Shown piece after piece: positions 1 to 10,920 of a stretch of 64,000 bases of DNA. Where the stretch lies: assembly GCA_004297225.1 (NCBI GenBank), contig SCUI01000013.1, positions 431,982-495,981 on the forward strand, given 5' to 3'. Source of the DNA: Lysobacteraceae bacterium (GTDB lineage Bacteria > Pseudomonadota > Gammaproteobacteria > Xanthomonadales > Xanthomonadaceae). A program made the translations under genes and the position numbers. How positions within the stretch are numbered: the first letter of the stretch is position 1; every line of letters begins with the position of its first letter. The notes beneath the pieces were generated by a model, which ran no database searches, was not told where the DNA came from, and saw only the letters and a list, made by a program, of their open reading frames with translations.

Positions 1-1973
1 CGTGGCTGCTCGCCACCGTGCTGGTCTTGGTGGCCGGCGCGGCGCAGGCGCTCGGCCTGGGCCAGATCCAGGTCAAGTCCCGGCCCGGCGAGCCGCTGCT
101 CGCGGAGATCCCGATCATCTCCGGCGATCCCTCCGAGCTGCAGGCGCTGCAGGTGCGGCTGGCGTCCCCGGAGACCTTCCGCCGCGTGGGCCTGCAACCG
201 CCGGACGTGGCCGCGACCGGACTGCAATTCACGGTGGCCGTGGACGAACGTGGCTGGCCGGTGGTGCGGGTGACCAGCAGCGCGCCGCTGTCGCAACCGC
301 TGCTGACCTTCCTGCTGGAAGTGGACTGGGGCGAAGGCCGCCTGGTCCGCGAATACACGGCATTGGTGGCCTCGCCGAGCACCGTGGCGGCCACTCCGGC
401 ACAGCCGTTGCAGGCGCCGGTCGTCTCCGAGCCGAACACCATCGGGCAGGTGCCCGAACCCGCGGTCGTGGCCGAACCGCTGCCGGAGGAACCCGGGGCG
501 CCCGCGGCCGATGCCACCGCCGCGGCCGCCGAGCCCCCGGCGGACGAGCCGGTCGAACAGGCACCGGACCAGGCACCCGGACAGGCGCCCGAGCCCGGCG
601 CGATCGTCGCGATCCCGACTCCCGCGCCGGCCGCCCCGCCGGCGCCGGCACCCACGCCGGACGGCGATTACCGGGTCCGCGCCGGCGATACCCTCAGCGA
701 AATCGCCAGCGCGATGGATCGTGGCGGCCACAGCCTCGACCAGACCATGCTGGCGTTGCTCGAGGCGAACCCCGCTGCCTTCATCGGCGGCAACGTCAAC
801 CGCTTGCGGGCGGGCGCGGTGTTGCGGATGCCGCAGGGCGGGGAGCTGGCGCGCTACAGTGCCGGCGAGGCGGCAGCGCTCGTGCGCCGCCAGGTTGCAC
901 AGTGGCGCGAGGCCACGGCCGCGCTGCAGCAGGCGCCAGCCTCCGGCACCATCGCCGCGGATTCCACCGGCGCGACGCCGGCCGCGGATGGGGAGGCGGA
1001 GGCGAAGGCCCCTGCAGAGGCACGGCTGCAGATCGTGCCGCCGTCCTCGGAGACGGGCAAGGCGGGAACACGGACCGGCATCCAGGCCGGCGGCGAGGGA
1101 ACGATGTTGCAGCAGCAGGTCCAGGAAGCGCAGGAAACGGTGGCGGCGCGCGACGCCGAGGTCGGCGAGCTCAAGGCGCGCGTGGCCGAACTGGAGCAGC
1201 TGCAGCAGCAGCAACAGCAGTTGATCGCGATGAAGGACAGCGCGCTGGCGGCGGCGCAGAAGCGACTCGCCGAGAGCGGCACCGCGGCGACGCAGGCCGA
1301 GCCCGTGGAAGCCGCCGACGGCGGGCCGGCCTGGCCGTGGCTGGTGCTGCCGTTGCTGGTGCTGGTGGCCGCGGCCGCGTGGTGGCTGCTGCGCCGTCCC
1401 GGCTCGCGCCCGCGTCCGCGCCTGTTCACCGGCGCGACCGCGCCGGTCACGCCATCTTCGCGGGTGGCGCCTGCGCCGGCGCGCGCCGCACCCGCACCCG
1501 TACCCGTACCCGTACCCGTACCCGTACCCGCACCTGCAGCGGCGCCGACGCCTGCGTCTGCGCCTGAAGCAGCGCCGGAACCCGGGCCTGCACCATCGTT
1601 CGTCGCCGAACCGGTCGTCGAACCGGTCGCACGGCCGGTTCCAGGCCGTGGCCCGGAGCCGGTGTCGTCGTTGTCGCTGGAGCCCGAGGTCGCGCCGGTG
1701 CTGGCGGAAGTCGCGGTTGCCGAACCGCTTGCGCCGCACTGGACGTCGGCCCCGGCGCTGGTCGGTGCGCCGCCGGTGTCGCCGATGACGGCCGCCGCGG
1801 CGCTCGCGGCCGGCCGCGAGCAGGCCACCACGCCCGCGCGGCAAGTGGAACTCGCGCGCGCCTACCTGGACCTGGGCGATGAAGGCGCGGCGCGCGAACT
1901 GCTGCGCGAAGTGCTCGACGGCCGCGACCCGGTTGCCCGCGACATCGCCGCGCGGATGCTGCGGGAACTCTGA
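1..1973 (+). CDS. fimV: FimV-like LysM/pilus-assembly protein, 5' end cut off
   Basis: FimV-family inner-membrane protein, linked in relatives to type IV pilus assembly and twitching motility. The reading frame is open from base 3 and runs into the left edge inside a signal peptide (hydrophobic run ending AGAAQA, then [10 protein letters not shown], the usual mature FimV start), so the start codon lies outside the window. Seen in order: N-terminal domain, Ala/Pro/Glu-rich linker, LysM domain (about 663-830), Gln-rich coiled coil (about 1110-1290), one membrane span (about 1330-1395), a Pro-Val hexanucleotide repeat region, and a short TPR-like C-terminal domain ([17 protein letters not shown]) typical of FimV. 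fimV directly before truA is the usual gammaproteobacterial order. An internal GTG at 18 lies within the signal peptide and is unlikely to be the true start. Confidence 0.88.
   Translation, partial: WLLATVLVLVAGAAQALGLGQIQVKSRPGEPLLAEIPIISGDPSELQALQVRLASPETFRRVGLQPPDVAATGLQFTVAVDERGWPVVRVTSSAPLSQPLLTFLLEVDWGEGRLVREYTALVASPSTVAATPAQPLQAPVVSEPNTIGQVPEPAVVAEPLPEEPGAPAADATAAAAEPPADEPVEQAPDQAPGQAPEPGAIVAIPTPAPAAPPAPAPTPDGDYRVRAGDTLSEIASAMDRGGHSLDQTMLALLEANPAAFIGGNVNRLRAGAVLRMPQGGELARYSAGEAAALVRRQVAQWREATAALQQAPASGTIAADSTGATPAADGEAEAKAPAEARLQIVPPSSETGKAGTRTGIQAGGEGTMLQQQVQEAQETVAARDAEVGELKARVAELEQLQQQQQQLIAMKDSALAAAQKRLAESGTAATQAEPVEAADGGPAWPWLVLPLLVLVAAAAWWLLRRPGSRPRPRLFTGATAPVTPSSRVAPAPARAAPAPVPVPVPVPVPAPAAAPTPASAPEAAPEPGPAPSFVAEPVVEPVARPVPGRGPEPVSSLSLEPEVAPVLAEVAVAEPLAPHWTSAPALVGAPPVSPMTAAAALAAGREQATTPARQVELARAYLDLGDEGAARELLREVLDGRDPVARDIAARMLREL
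1491..1533 (+). repeat. Tandem hexanucleotide repeat (CCGTAC type) inside fimV
   Basis: About six near-perfect copies of a six-base unit encode an alternating Pro-Val tract in the cytoplasmic linker of FimV. Because the unit is six bases, gain or loss of copies would change linker length without shifting the frame. Confidence 0.75.
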
Positions 1974-1978
1974 TCGCG

Positions 1979-2767
1979 GTGCGCTACGCGCTCGGGATCG
2001 AATACGACGGCAGCGGCTTTTCCGGCTGGCAGCGGCTGCAACGTCCAGGTGGGCCCGTGCGCGGGGAACGGACACTCCAGGGCGCACTCGAGGAGGCGTT
2101 GTCGTTCGTGGCCGGCGAGCAGGTGGGCACCACCTGCGCCGGCCGCACCGACGCCGGCGTGCATGCCCGCTGCCAGGTGGTGCACTTCGACAGCGAGGCC
2201 GCGCGCGGGCCGCGCGCCTGGGCGCTCGGCACCACCTCGAGGCTGCCAGCGGAGATGAGCGTGCTGTGGTGCGTGCCGGTCGCCGCGGAGTTCCATGCGC
2301 GCTTCTCGGCCCGCGCCCGCCGCTATCGCTACACCATCCTCAACCGGGCGATGCGGCCTGCCCTGGGTCGCGGGATGCTGGCCTGGGAACGGCGGCCGCT
2401 GGATGCCGCCGCGATGCACCGCGCCGCCCAGGCGCTGGTGGGCGAACATGATTTTTCCGCCTTCCGCACGGTGCACTGCCAGGCGCCGCACGCACGCCGG
2501 GACCTGCAGCGGATCGCGGTCTCGCGCGAGGCCGACCGGGTCGTGGTCGATGTGCAGGCCAACGCCTTCCTCCATCACATGGTGCGTAATATCGTCGGTA
2601 GCCTGATGTGCGTCGGGCGCGGCGAGGCCGGGGAAGGCTGGATCCGCTCCCTGCTCGACGGCCGCGACCGCACGTTGGCCGGGCCGACGGCACCTTCGTC
2701 CGGCCTGGTGTTCATCGGCCCGTCGTACCCGCCAGGATGCGGCTTGCCCGCGGAGGTGACCGCTTGA
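1979..2767 (+). CDS. truA: tRNA pseudouridine(38-40) synthase TruA
   Basis: Isomerises uridines 38-40 in the anticodon arm of tRNAs. The 262-residue protein has the family motif GRTDAGVHA with the catalytic aspartate at Asp58, the N-terminal [10 protein letters not shown] motif and the C-terminal [11 protein letters not shown] motif; length is normal. The GTG start at 1979 lies five bases after the fimV stop, so translation is probably coupled. The last codons overlap the TTG start proposed for trpF. Confidence 0.95.
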   Translation: MRYALGIEYDGSGFSGWQRLQRPGGPVRGERTLQGALEEALSFVAGEQVGTTCAGRTDAGVHARCQVVHFDSEAARGPRAWALGTTSRLPAEMSVLWCVPVAAEFHARFSARARRYRYTILNRAMRPALGRGMLAWERRPLDAAAMHRAAQALVGEHDFSAFRTVHCQAPHARRDLQRIAVSREADRVVVDVQANAFLHHMVRNIVGSLMCVGRGEAGEGWIRSLLDGRDRTLAGPTAPSSGLVFIGPSYPPGCGLPAEVTA

Positions 2768-3424
2768 TCCCGATCCAGTTGCGCCGGACCCTTTTCCGCA
2801 CCCGTATCAAGGTGTGCGGCATGACCCGTTCGGGCGACGTCCGGCTGGCCAGCGAACTCGGCGCGGACGCGATCGGCTTCGTGTTCACCGGCGACGGCCC
2901 GCGCCGGGTGACACCGTCGCAGGCCAGGACGATGCGCGCCGCGATGGCGCCGCTGGTCGACGCGGTCGCCCTGTTCCAGGACAACGAGCTGGAGGAAGTG
3001 CGCGAGGTCGTGCGCCTGGTGCGTCCGAGCCTGCTGCAGTTCCATGGCGACGAACGGGATTCGTTCTGCCGCGGCTTCGGCGTGCCCTACCTGAAGGCGA
3101 TCCCGATGGGTGGCAAGGCGCGCGCGCCAACCGCGCTGGAACTGCATCGCGAATACCCGGGCGCGGCCGGCTTCATCTTCGACGGCAACCGCAGCGGCGA
3201 ACCGGGAGGCGGCGGCAAGGCGTTCGACTGGACCCGGCTGCCCAAGGACCTGACCAAGCCGGTGCTGCTGGCCGGCGGCCTGAAGCCCGGCAACGTGTTC
3301 GATGCCGTGACCACCGCGCTGCCGTGGGGGGTGGACGTCTCCACCGGCGTGGAATCCGAACCCGGGATCAAGGACGGCGAGCGCCTGCGCCGTTTCGTCG
3401 AAGAGGTGCGCCGCGCCGACTGCC

Positions 3425-3447
<23 letters not shown>
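2764..3447 (+). CDS. trpF: Phosphoribosylanthranilate isomerase TrpF
   Basis: Catalyses the Amadori rearrangement of phosphoribosylanthranilate in tryptophan synthesis. The motif IKVCGMTR near the N-terminus, [14 protein letters not shown] and the end [16 protein letters not shown] are those of TrpF. The frame is open far upstream into truA, but homology begins near codon 10 after a TTG at 2764 that overlaps the truA stop (TTGA) and follows a GGAGGT ribosome site at about 2753-2758; I take that TTG as the start (227 aa). The 3' end overlaps the trpB ATG at 3425, giving a tightly coupled truA-trpF-trpB arrangement. Confidence 0.93.
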
Positions 3448-4678
<1,231 letters not shown>

Positions 4679-4693
4679 CCGAGGCTTCACCCC

Positions 4694-5098
4694 GTGACCG
4701 ACCAGACCCAGGGCCAGGAGCCCACCCAGCAGGCCGCCCAGCAAGGCCAGCAGCTCGACCCGGCATTCTTCACCTGCGTCAACGAATACCTGGAACTGAC
4801 CAACCGGCAGTCCAAGGAGCAGGGCCTCAAGCGCATCGCCATGGCCAGCATCTATGCCGCGGCGCGCTTCAACGCGCACGTGTACCTTGCCAATGCCGGC
4901 ACCCAGGCAGGTGCGGACCGTCCGGCATTCCTCGACTACATGACCAACATGTACCGCAGGATGCTCAACGAACACCTGGACGGCCTTGGCGCGGAGCGCG
5001 GCATGGACGTCGGCGAATCCGAGCTGGCCGCCGAATACGCCGCGGCCGGCTACACCCCGCCGGGGCGCCCGCTGGGCACCGGCGACAGCGCTGGATGA
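4694..5098 (+). CDS. DUF3144-like small protein between trpB and trpA
   Basis: A 134-residue soluble protein of unknown function. After a Gln-rich N-terminal tail of about 22 residues, the core (FFTCVNEYLELTNRQ, ARFNAHVYLANAG, YMTNMYRRMLNEHLD) resembles the DUF3144 family, predicted largely helical. It starts at GTG 4694 and its stop overlaps the trpA ATG (ATGA at 5095-5098), so it is co-translated with trpA. No catalytic motif is visible. The link to tryptophan synthesis is positional only. Confidence 0.8.
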   Translation: MTDQTQGQEPTQQAAQQGQQLDPAFFTCVNEYLELTNRQSKEQGLKRIAMASIYAAARFNAHVYLANAGTQAGADRPAFLDYMTNMYRRMLNEHLDGLGAERGMDVGESELAAEYAAAGYTPPGRPLGTGDSAG

Positions 5099-5916
5099 AG
5101 AATCGGCTGCAGGCGCGTTTCGGCGCGCTTGCGCGGTCCGGGCGCAAGGCGCTGGTGCCGTTCGTCACCGCGGGCGATCCGTCGCTGGCGGCGACGGTCC
5201 CGGTCCTGCATGCGCTGGTCGGCGCCGGCGCCGATGTCCTCGAACTGGGGGTGCCGTTCTCCGACCCGATGGCGGACGGCCCGGTGATCCAGCGCAGTTC
5301 CGAACGCGCGCTGGCGCGCGGCGCCGGGCTGGGCTGGGTGCTGGCGGCGGTACGCCGGTTCCGGGAAACCGACGCCGACACGCCCGTGGTGCTCATGGGC
5401 TACCTCAATCCGGTGGACATCCGCGGTCCGGCGGCGTTCGCCCGCGAGGCGGTGGCCGCCGGGGTCGACGGGGTGTTGCTGGTGGACCTGCCGCCTGAAG
5501 AAGCGGCGGCGTTCCGCGACGCGTTCGACGCGGAGGGCCTGGCGCTGGTGGCGCTGGCGTCGCCGACGACGTCCGACGCGCGCCTGGAGGCGGTGTGGGC
5601 CAGTGCCCGAGGCTATCTCTACTACGTGAGCCTGGCCGGGGTCACCGGCGCGGCGGTCGGCGACGCAAGCGCGGTCGCCGCGCGCCTCGACCATGTGCGC
5701 GGACGGTGCCCGCTGCCCGTGGTGGTGGGCTTCGGCATCAAGGATGCGGCCACCGCCGCCGCGATGGCGGCGCACGCCGATGGCGTGGTCGTCGGCAGTG
5801 CGTTGGTCGAGGCCCTGGCGGGGGCCGACGATGCCGCGGATGCCGCCATGCGCGCCGCCGCGTTCCTGGCGCCGCTGCGGACCGCGCTCGACGGCGTTCG
5901 CGCGCCCCTGCGCTAA
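5095..5916 (+). CDS. trpA: Tryptophan synthase alpha chain
   Basis: Cleaves indole-3-glycerol phosphate to indole, which is channelled to TrpB. The catalytic pair is visible as Glu50 (LELGVPFSDP) and Asp61 (MADGPVIQ). The protein is 273 aa, normal for the family, and contains the GYLYYVSLAGVTG and VVVGFGI phosphate-site motifs. The ATG at 5095 overlaps the upstream stop by four bases. The stop codon TAA forms part of a -10-like TAAAAT ahead of accD. Confidence 0.96.
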   Translation: MKNRLQARFGALARSGRKALVPFVTAGDPSLAATVPVLHALVGAGADVLELGVPFSDPMADGPVIQRSSERALARGAGLGWVLAAVRRFRETDADTPVVLMGYLNPVDIRGPAAFAREAVAAGVDGVLLVDLPPEEAAAFRDAFDAEGLALVALASPTTSDARLEAVWASARGYLYYVSLAGVTGAAVGDASAVAARLDHVRGRCPLPVVVGFGIKDAATAAAMAAHADGVVVGSALVEALAGADDAADAAMRAAAFLAPLRTALDGVRAPLR

Positions 5917-5919
5917 AAT
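5914..5919 (+). promoter_or_regulatory. -10-like TAAAAT upstream of accD
   Basis: An AT-rich hexamer in a very GC-rich setting, 50 bases before the accD start and overlapping the trpA stop. No convincing -35 is visible at the right distance, so this is a candidate only. Confidence 0.35.
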
Positions 5920-5968
5920 CTCCGTTTCGCCCGATCCCCCTCGAGTACGCCCCTTTGAGTACGCCTGA

Positions 5969-6862
5969 ATGAGTTGGCTGAAGAAACTGATGCCCGGGGC
6001 AGGGATCCGCACCGAGGCCGCCGCCGGACGCAAGCGCAGCGTTCCCGAGGGCCTGTGGGAAAAGTGCGACAGGTGCGGCGCGGTCCTGTACCGGCCGGAA
6101 CTCGAGGAAAACCTCGAGGTCTGCCCGAAGTGTTCGCACCACATGCCGATCCGTGCGCGGGCGCGGCTGGCGGGCTTCCTGGACCCCGGCACGGGGGTCG
6201 AGATCGGCGCGGAGCTGGGCCCGACCGACGTGCTCAAGTTCAAGGACCAGAAGAAGTATTCGGACCGGATCAAGGCCGCGCAGAAAAGCAGCGGCGAGCG
6301 CGACGCGCTGATCGCCCTGGAAGGCGCGCTGGCCGGGCGCCCGATCGTCGCCTGCGCCTTCGATTTCGCGTTCATGGGCGGCTCCATGGGCTCGGTGGTG
6401 GGCGAGCGTTTCGCGTTGGCCGCCGAACGCGCGATCGAGCTCGGCTCGCCGCTGGTCTGCTTCACCGCCAGCGGCGGCGCGCGGATGCAGGAAAGCCTGT
6501 TCTCGCTGATGCAGATGGCCAAGACGTCGGCGGCGCTGGGGCGCCTGCGCGCCGCGCGCCTGCCGTACATCTCGGTGATGACCCACCCCACCACCGGCGG
6601 CGTCTCCGCCTCGCTGGCGATGCTGGGCGACATCAACCTGGCGGAACCCGAGGCCCTGATCGGCTTCGCCGGCCCGCGCGTGATCGAGCAGACCGTGCGC
6701 GAGACCCTGCCCGAAGGCTTCCAGCGTTCCGAGTTCCTGGTCGAGCACGGCGCGGTCGACCAGATCTGCGACCGCCGCGAGCTGCGCGAGCGCATCGCCC
6801 ACCTGCTGGCGATGATGATGCGCCAGCCGGTGCCGGAGGAAGTCGCGGAAGTGCAGGCATGA
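5969..6862 (+). CDS. accD: Acetyl-CoA carboxylase, carboxyltransferase beta subunit
   Basis: Beta half of the carboxyltransferase that makes malonyl-CoA for fatty-acid synthesis, working with AccA. A four-cysteine zinc finger is visible (Cys33, Cys36, Cys52, Cys55), followed by the crotonase-like carboxyltransferase domain with [12 protein letters not shown] and [11 protein letters not shown]. Length of 297 aa is normal. It follows trpA after a 52-base gap and its stop overlaps the glmM start (ATGA), so accD and glmM are translationally coupled. In many gammaproteobacteria folC follows accD; here it does not. Confidence 0.96.
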   Translation: MSWLKKLMPGAGIRTEAAAGRKRSVPEGLWEKCDRCGAVLYRPELEENLEVCPKCSHHMPIRARARLAGFLDPGTGVEIGAELGPTDVLKFKDQKKYSDRIKAAQKSSGERDALIALEGALAGRPIVACAFDFAFMGGSMGSVVGERFALAAERAIELGSPLVCFTASGGARMQESLFSLMQMAKTSAALGRLRAARLPYISVMTHPTTGGVSASLAMLGDINLAEPEALIGFAGPRVIEQTVRETLPEGFQRSEFLVEHGAVDQICDRRELRERIAHLLAMMMRQPVPEEVAEVQA

Positions 6863-8205
6863 GCCGTCGCTACTTCGGCACGGACGGGATCCGCGGCCGG
6901 GTCGGCGAAGGGCCCATTTCCGCCGATTTCGTCCTGCGCCTGGGCAATGCCTACGGCTATGCGCTGCCGCGCAACGACTGGCGCAAACCGGTGGTGATCA
7001 TCGGCAAGGACACCCGCATCTCCAACTACATGTTCGAGGCGGCGCTGGAGGCCGGCCTCGTCGCCGCCGGCGTGGACGTGCAGCTGATGGGCCCGATGCC
7101 GACGCCCGCGGTCGCGCACCTGACGCGCTCGATGCGCGCCGATGGCGGCATCGTCATCTCGGCCTCGCACAACCCCCACTTCGACAACGGCATCAAGTTC
7201 TTTTCAGCGCATGGCGAGAAGCTCGACGACGCCACCGAGCTGGAGATCGAGGCGGCGCTGGAGCAGCCGTTCCGAACGGTGCCGTCCGAAGCCCTCGGCA
7301 AGGCCGTGCGCACGCGCGACGCGATCGGCCGCTACGTCGAGCATTGCAAGAACTCGGTGCCGCGAGGCTTCGACCTCGGCGGCTTGCGGATCGCGATGGA
7401 TTGCGCCAACGGCGCCACCTACCAGATGGGTCCGCTGGTGCTGCGCGAACTTGGCGCGCGGGTCGACGCGATCGGCGTCGACCCGGACGGGACCAACATC
7501 AACGCGGGCGTGGGTTCGACCCATCCCGAAACGCTTGTCGCACGGGTGCGCGCCACCGGCGCGGACCTCGGCATCGCCTTCGACGGCGACGGCGACCGCG
7601 TGCTGTTCGTCGACCGCGACGGCCGCGTCTGCGACGGCGACGACCTGCTTTACGTGCTGGCACGCGACTGGCAGGCCAGCGGCCGCCTGCGCGGCCCGGT
7701 GGTCGGCACGCTGATGAGCAACTTCGGCTTCGAGCGCGCGCTGGGCGAACTCGGCATCCCGTTCGTGCGCGCCAAGGTCGGCGATCGCCACGTCCACCAG
7801 GCCCTGCTGCAGCACGATGGCGTGCTCGGCGGCGAGGCCTCCGGCCACCTGCTGTGCCTGGATTGCGCGAACACCGGCGACGGCATCGTCAGCGCGCTGC
7901 AGGTGCTGGACGTGCTGCACCGGCGCGGGATCGGCCTGGGCGACGCGCTGCAGGGCATGCGACGGGTGCCGCAGATGACCGTCAACGTGCGTTACGGCAA
8001 TGGTGCCCGCCCTGCCGAAGCGGCCTCCGTCCGCGAGGCCCTGGCGCGGGCGCAGCAGGCGGTGGAAGGGCGCGGTCGCGCCTTCCTGCGGCCTTCGGGC
8101 ACCGAACCGGTGGTCCGGGTCACGGTCGAAGCCGACGACGCCGCACTGGTGCAATCCACCCTCGACACCCTGGCCGACGCCGTGCGCGCGGCCGCGGAAC
8201 ACTGA
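6859..8205 (+). CDS. glmM: Phosphoglucosamine mutase
   Basis: Converts glucosamine-6-phosphate to glucosamine-1-phosphate for UDP-GlcNAc, peptidoglycan and LPS. The start [14 protein letters not shown] is classic GlmM; the phosphoserine loop is [12 protein letters not shown] with catalytic Ser103, the metal-binding loop is DGDGDR, and the phosphate loop [11 protein letters not shown] sits near the C-terminus. At 448 aa it is full length. The frame is open upstream through accD, but the ATG at 6859, overlapping the accD stop, matches the family start exactly. Confidence 0.96.
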   Translation: MSRRYFGTDGIRGRVGEGPISADFVLRLGNAYGYALPRNDWRKPVVIIGKDTRISNYMFEAALEAGLVAAGVDVQLMGPMPTPAVAHLTRSMRADGGIVISASHNPHFDNGIKFFSAHGEKLDDATELEIEAALEQPFRTVPSEALGKAVRTRDAIGRYVEHCKNSVPRGFDLGGLRIAMDCANGATYQMGPLVLRELGARVDAIGVDPDGTNINAGVGSTHPETLVARVRATGADLGIAFDGDGDRVLFVDRDGRVCDGDDLLYVLARDWQASGRLRGPVVGTLMSNFGFERALGELGIPFVRAKVGDRHVHQALLQHDGVLGGEASGHLLCLDCANTGDGIVSALQVLDVLHRRGIGLGDALQGMRRVPQMTVNVRYGNGARPAEAASVREALARAQQAVEGRGRAFLRPSGTEPVVRVTVEADDAALVQSTLDTLADAVRAAAEH

Positions 8206-8208
8206 CCC

Positions 8209-9171
8209 ATGAACGCCGCGACCCCCACGATCCCCACGTTCGACATCCGCCGCTTCACCCATCCAGCCAGCGCCGCCGACCGCGAGGCCTTCGTCGCCGA
8301 GCTGGGCGCCGCCTATCGCGAGTGGGGTTTCGCCGGCATCCGCGGCCACGGCATCCCCCAGGCGCTGATCGACCAGGCCTACGCGGTGTTCCAGCGCTTC
8401 TTCGCGCTGCCCGACGCGACCAAGCGCCAGTACATCCTGCCCGGGAGTGGCGGCGCGCGCGGCTATACCCCCTTCATGGTCGAGACCGCGAAGGATTCGC
8501 GCTACCCGGACCTCAAGGAGTTCTGGCACGTGGGCCGCGAAATCCCGCGTGACTCGCGCCACGCCGGCAACATGCCGGCGAACCTGTGGCCGGCGGAGAT
8601 ACCGGAGTTCCGCGAGGTCGCCTACGGCCTGTACACGGCGCTCGACCAGCTCGGCACCCAGGTGCTGTCCGCGCTGGCGCTGCACATCGGCCTGCCCGGG
8701 GACTGGTTCGACGACAAGGTCGACCAGGGCAACTCGATCCTGCGCCCGATCCACTATCCGCCGATCACCACCGCCGACGTCCCCAACGTGCGCTCCGGCG
8801 CGCACGAGGACATCAACCTGATCACGCTGCTGGTCGGCGCCAGCGCCGCCGGCCTGGAGGTGCTGTCGCGCAAGGGCGAATGGGTCCCGTTCACCGCCGC
8901 CGAGGACACCATCGTGGTCAACATCGGCGACATGCTGCAGCGCTACACCAACCACGTGTACCCGTCGACCACCCACCGCGTGGTCAATCCGCCGGGCGAC
9001 GCCGGGCGCCAGCCGCGCTATTCCACGCCGTTCTTCCTGCACCCGAATCCCGATTTCCTGATCGAGGTGCTGCCGTCGTGCGTGACCGCCGGCAATCCGA
9101 ACCGGTATCCGGAACCCATCACCGCGCAGGGCTACCTCGACGAGCGGCTGCGCGAGATCAAGCTGAAATGA
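8209..9171 (+). CDS. Isopenicillin N synthase-like Fe(II) oxygenase
   Basis: A 320-residue member of the isopenicillin N synthase / 2-oxoglutarate-dependent dioxygenase superfamily. The N-terminal DIOX_N-like part has FAGIRGHGIPQALID; the jelly-roll core carries the iron ligands His199 and Asp201 (GAHEDINLITLL) and His256 (STTHRVV), followed by Arg270-x-Ser272 (RYSTPFF), which binds the 2-oxoglutarate carboxylate in relatives. Substrate unknown. It starts three bases after glmM, and its stop overlaps an ATG at 9168, so it is embedded in the glmM-tpiA operon. Plausibly a metabolic hydroxylase; not tied to secondary metabolism by context. Confidence 0.88.
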   Translation: MNAATPTIPTFDIRRFTHPASAADREAFVAELGAAYREWGFAGIRGHGIPQALIDQAYAVFQRFFALPDATKRQYILPGSGGARGYTPFMVETAKDSRYPDLKEFWHVGREIPRDSRHAGNMPANLWPAEIPEFREVAYGLYTALDQLGTQVLSALALHIGLPGDWFDDKVDQGNSILRPIHYPPITTADVPNVRSGAHEDINLITLLVGASAAGLEVLSRKGEWVPFTAAEDTIVVNIGDMLQRYTNHVYPSTTHRVVNPPGDAGRQPRYSTPFFLHPNPDFLIEVLPSCVTAGNPNRYPEPITAQGYLDERLREIKLK

Positions 9172-9191
9172 CCAACACCGAGGAGCACGCG

Positions 9192-9941
9192 ATGCGCCGC
9201 AGGATCGTGGCCGGCAACTGGAAACTGCATGGCGACCGCGCCTTCGCGCATGCGCTGCTGGACGCGATCGTCGCCGCGCCGCGGCCGGCGGGCGTGGACC
9301 TGGTGGTGCTGCCGCCGCTGCCGTACCTGGCCGACCTGGTGGAGGAATACGGCCCGCGCGGCATCGGTTTCGGTGCCCAGGACGTCAGCGCCAATGAAAA
9401 GGGCGCGTACACCGGCGAGGTCTCGGCGCGGATGCTGGCCGACGTCGGCGCGCGCCATGGCCTGGTCGGCCATTCCGAGCGCCGCGAATACCACGGCGAA
9501 AGCAGCGAACTGGTGGCCCGCAAGTTCATGGCCGCGAAGGCGGCCGGGCTGGTGCCGATCCTGTGCGTGGGCGAGACCCTGCAGCACCGAGAGGCCGGCC
9601 AGACCGAATTCCGCATCGAGGCCCAGCTGCAGCCGGTGCTGGAACTGGGCGGGGCCGCGGCCTTCGACGGCGCCATCGTCGCCTACGAGCCGGTCTGGGC
9701 GATCGGTACCGGCCTGACCGCGACGCCGGAGCAGGCGCAGGCGGTGCACGCCTTCATCCGTGGCGAAATTGCCGCGCGCGATGCTAAAATCGCGGGCTCG
9801 CTGCCGATCCTGTATGGCGGCAGCTGCAAGCCCGACAACGCCGCCGCGCTGTTCGCACAGCCCGACGTCGATGGCGGCCTGATCGGTGGCGCGTCCCTGG
9901 CGGCCGCCGATTTCCTCGCAATCGCCGAGAGCTTCACCTGA
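9192..9941 (+). CDS. tpiA: Triose-phosphate isomerase
   Basis: Interconverts dihydroxyacetone phosphate and glyceraldehyde-3-phosphate. Catalytic residues are visible as Lys11 (AGNWKL), His94 (GHSERR) and Glu166 (AYEPVWAIGTG); the phosphate loop YGGSCKPDN is present. An upstream in-frame ATG at 9168 overlaps the previous stop, but the ATG at 9192 has an ideal AGGAG ribosome site seven bases ahead and gives the family start (RRRIVAGNWK), so 249 aa is preferred. The stop overlaps the secG ATG (TGATG). Confidence 0.95.
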   Translation: MRRRIVAGNWKLHGDRAFAHALLDAIVAAPRPAGVDLVVLPPLPYLADLVEEYGPRGIGFGAQDVSANEKGAYTGEVSARMLADVGARHGLVGHSERREYHGESSELVARKFMAAKAAGLVPILCVGETLQHREAGQTEFRIEAQLQPVLELGGAAAFDGAIVAYEPVWAIGTGLTATPEQAQAVHAFIRGEIAARDAKIAGSLPILYGGSCKPDNAAALFAQPDVDGGLIGGASLAAADFLAIAESFT

Positions 9942-10390
9942 TGCTGATCCTGATCGTCAACGTGGTCTATGTGCTCATCGCCATCGCGATGATCGCGCTC
10001 ATCCTGATGCAGCGCGGCGCCGGTGCGCAGGCGGGCTCGGGCTTCGGCGCCGGCGCGTCGGCCACGGTGTTCGGCGCCCGGGGCGCCTCGAACTTCCTGT
10101 CCAAGAGCACCAAGTGGCTGGCGATCGCGTTCTTCGTGATCAGCCTCGGCATGGCCTGGTACGCGACCAATCGCGCCACCAGCCAGGGCCCGGTTCAGCA
10201 GGACCTGGGCGTGATGTCGCAGGTTCCCGCCGCCCCCGCGGCCACGCCGGCGCGTGACGACGGCGTGCCCGCCGCGCCCGCGCAGTCGGCACCGCAGCCG
10301 GCGGCGCCGGCCGCCACGCCAACGGATTCCACGGTGCCGGCGGCACCGGACACGCCCCCGCCGCAACAGCCGGCGCCCGCCGGCGGTTGA
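9941..10390 (+). CDS. secG: Preprotein translocase subunit SecG
   Basis: Small auxiliary subunit of the SecYEG channel. Two membrane spans are visible (about residues 2-22 and 55-75) separated by the conserved Gly-rich loop QRGAGAQAGSGFGAGAS. The long Ala/Pro-rich C-terminal tail (residues about 95-149) extends beyond the core family and is low complexity. One-base overlap with tpiA; the tRNA-Leu gene follows 23 bases after the stop, the arrangement seen in Xanthomonas-type genomes. Confidence 0.93.
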   Translation: MLILIVNVVYVLIAIAMIALILMQRGAGAQAGSGFGAGASATVFGARGASNFLSKSTKWLAIAFFVISLGMAWYATNRATSQGPVQQDLGVMSQVPAAPAATPARDDGVPAAPAQSAPQPAAPAATPTDSTVPAAPDTPPPQQPAPAGG

Positions 10391-10398
10391 TCCACAGC

Positions 10399-10404
10399 TA
10401 CAAT
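10399..10404 (+). promoter_or_regulatory. -10-like TACAAT before tRNA-Leu
   Basis: A good -10 hexamer ten bases ahead of the mature tRNA 5' end. The expected -35 position is GC-only, so the tRNA may be read mainly from upstream. Candidate only. Confidence 0.35.
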
Positions 10405-10413
10405 AAACAGCTT

Positions 10414-10498
10414 GCCCAGGTGGCGGAATTGGTAGACGCACTACCTTGAGGTGGTAGCGGCTTAGGTCGTGGGGGTTCGAGTCCCCCCTTGGGCACCA
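10414..10498 (+). tRNA. tRNA-Leu (anticodon GAG)
   Basis: Full class II cloverleaf. The acceptor stem GCCCAGG pairs with CTTGGGC, discriminator A10495, and CCA is encoded. The anticodon stem CTACC/GGTAG encloses loop TTGAGGT with anticodon GAG at 10448-10450; a short variable arm and the T-loop GGTTCGA follow. It reads CUU/CUC leucine codons and lies between secG and nuoA, as in Xanthomonadaceae. Confidence 0.97.
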
Positions 10499-10563
10499 TC
10501 GGTATCGAATTCCAGGCACGGATGCCTGGATTCACGGCCAGGAGGCCGGAAGAGGACGCGCAC

Positions 10564-10920
10564 GTGCTGGCCGAATACCTGCCGACCCTGCTGTTCCTGA
10601 TCGTGGCCACCGGCATCGGTGTCGCCCTCATCCTCGTCGGCAACATCCTCGGCCCGAAGCGGCCGACCGCGGAGAAGCTCTCGCCGTACGAGTGCGGGTT
10701 CCCGGCGTTCGACGACGCACGCATGCAGTTCGACGTGCGCTATTACCTGGTCGCGATCCTGTTCATCGTCTTCGACCTGGAAATCGCCTTCGTCTTCCCC
10801 TGGGCCCTCGTGTTCCGCGAACTCGGCGTATTCGGGCTGGTGGAGATGGGCGTGTTCCTGTCGCTGCTGGTGATCGGGTTCATCTACGTCTGGAAGAAGG
10901 GAGCCCTGGAATGGGAGTGA
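10564..10920 (+). CDS. nuoA: NADH-quinone oxidoreductase subunit A
   Basis: Small membrane subunit of complex I, close to the quinone cavity. Three membrane helices and the hallmark sequences [12 protein letters not shown] and [18 protein letters not shown] are present; 118 aa. An open frame reaches upstream into the tRNA-Leu gene, but the GTG at 10564, preceded by AAGAGG, gives the family start MLAEYLP. The 3' end overlaps nuoB by ten bases. First gene of a 14-gene nuo operon with no gaps larger than a few tens of bases. Confidence 0.96.
   Translation: MLAEYLPTLLFLIVATGIGVALILVGNILGPKRPTAEKLSPYECGFPAFDDARMQFDVRYYLVAILFIVFDLEIAFVFPWALVFRELGVFGLVEMGVFLSLLVIGFIYVWKKGALEWE

Noticed and set aside
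1491..1533. CRISPR-like or regulatory repeat in fimV
   Set aside because: Six-base unit, in frame, coding for Pro-Val; no spacers.
10489..10563. N-terminal extension of nuoA into the tRNA-Leu gene
   Set aside because: The extra residues translate tRNA sequence; the GTG at 10564 gives the conserved NuoA start.
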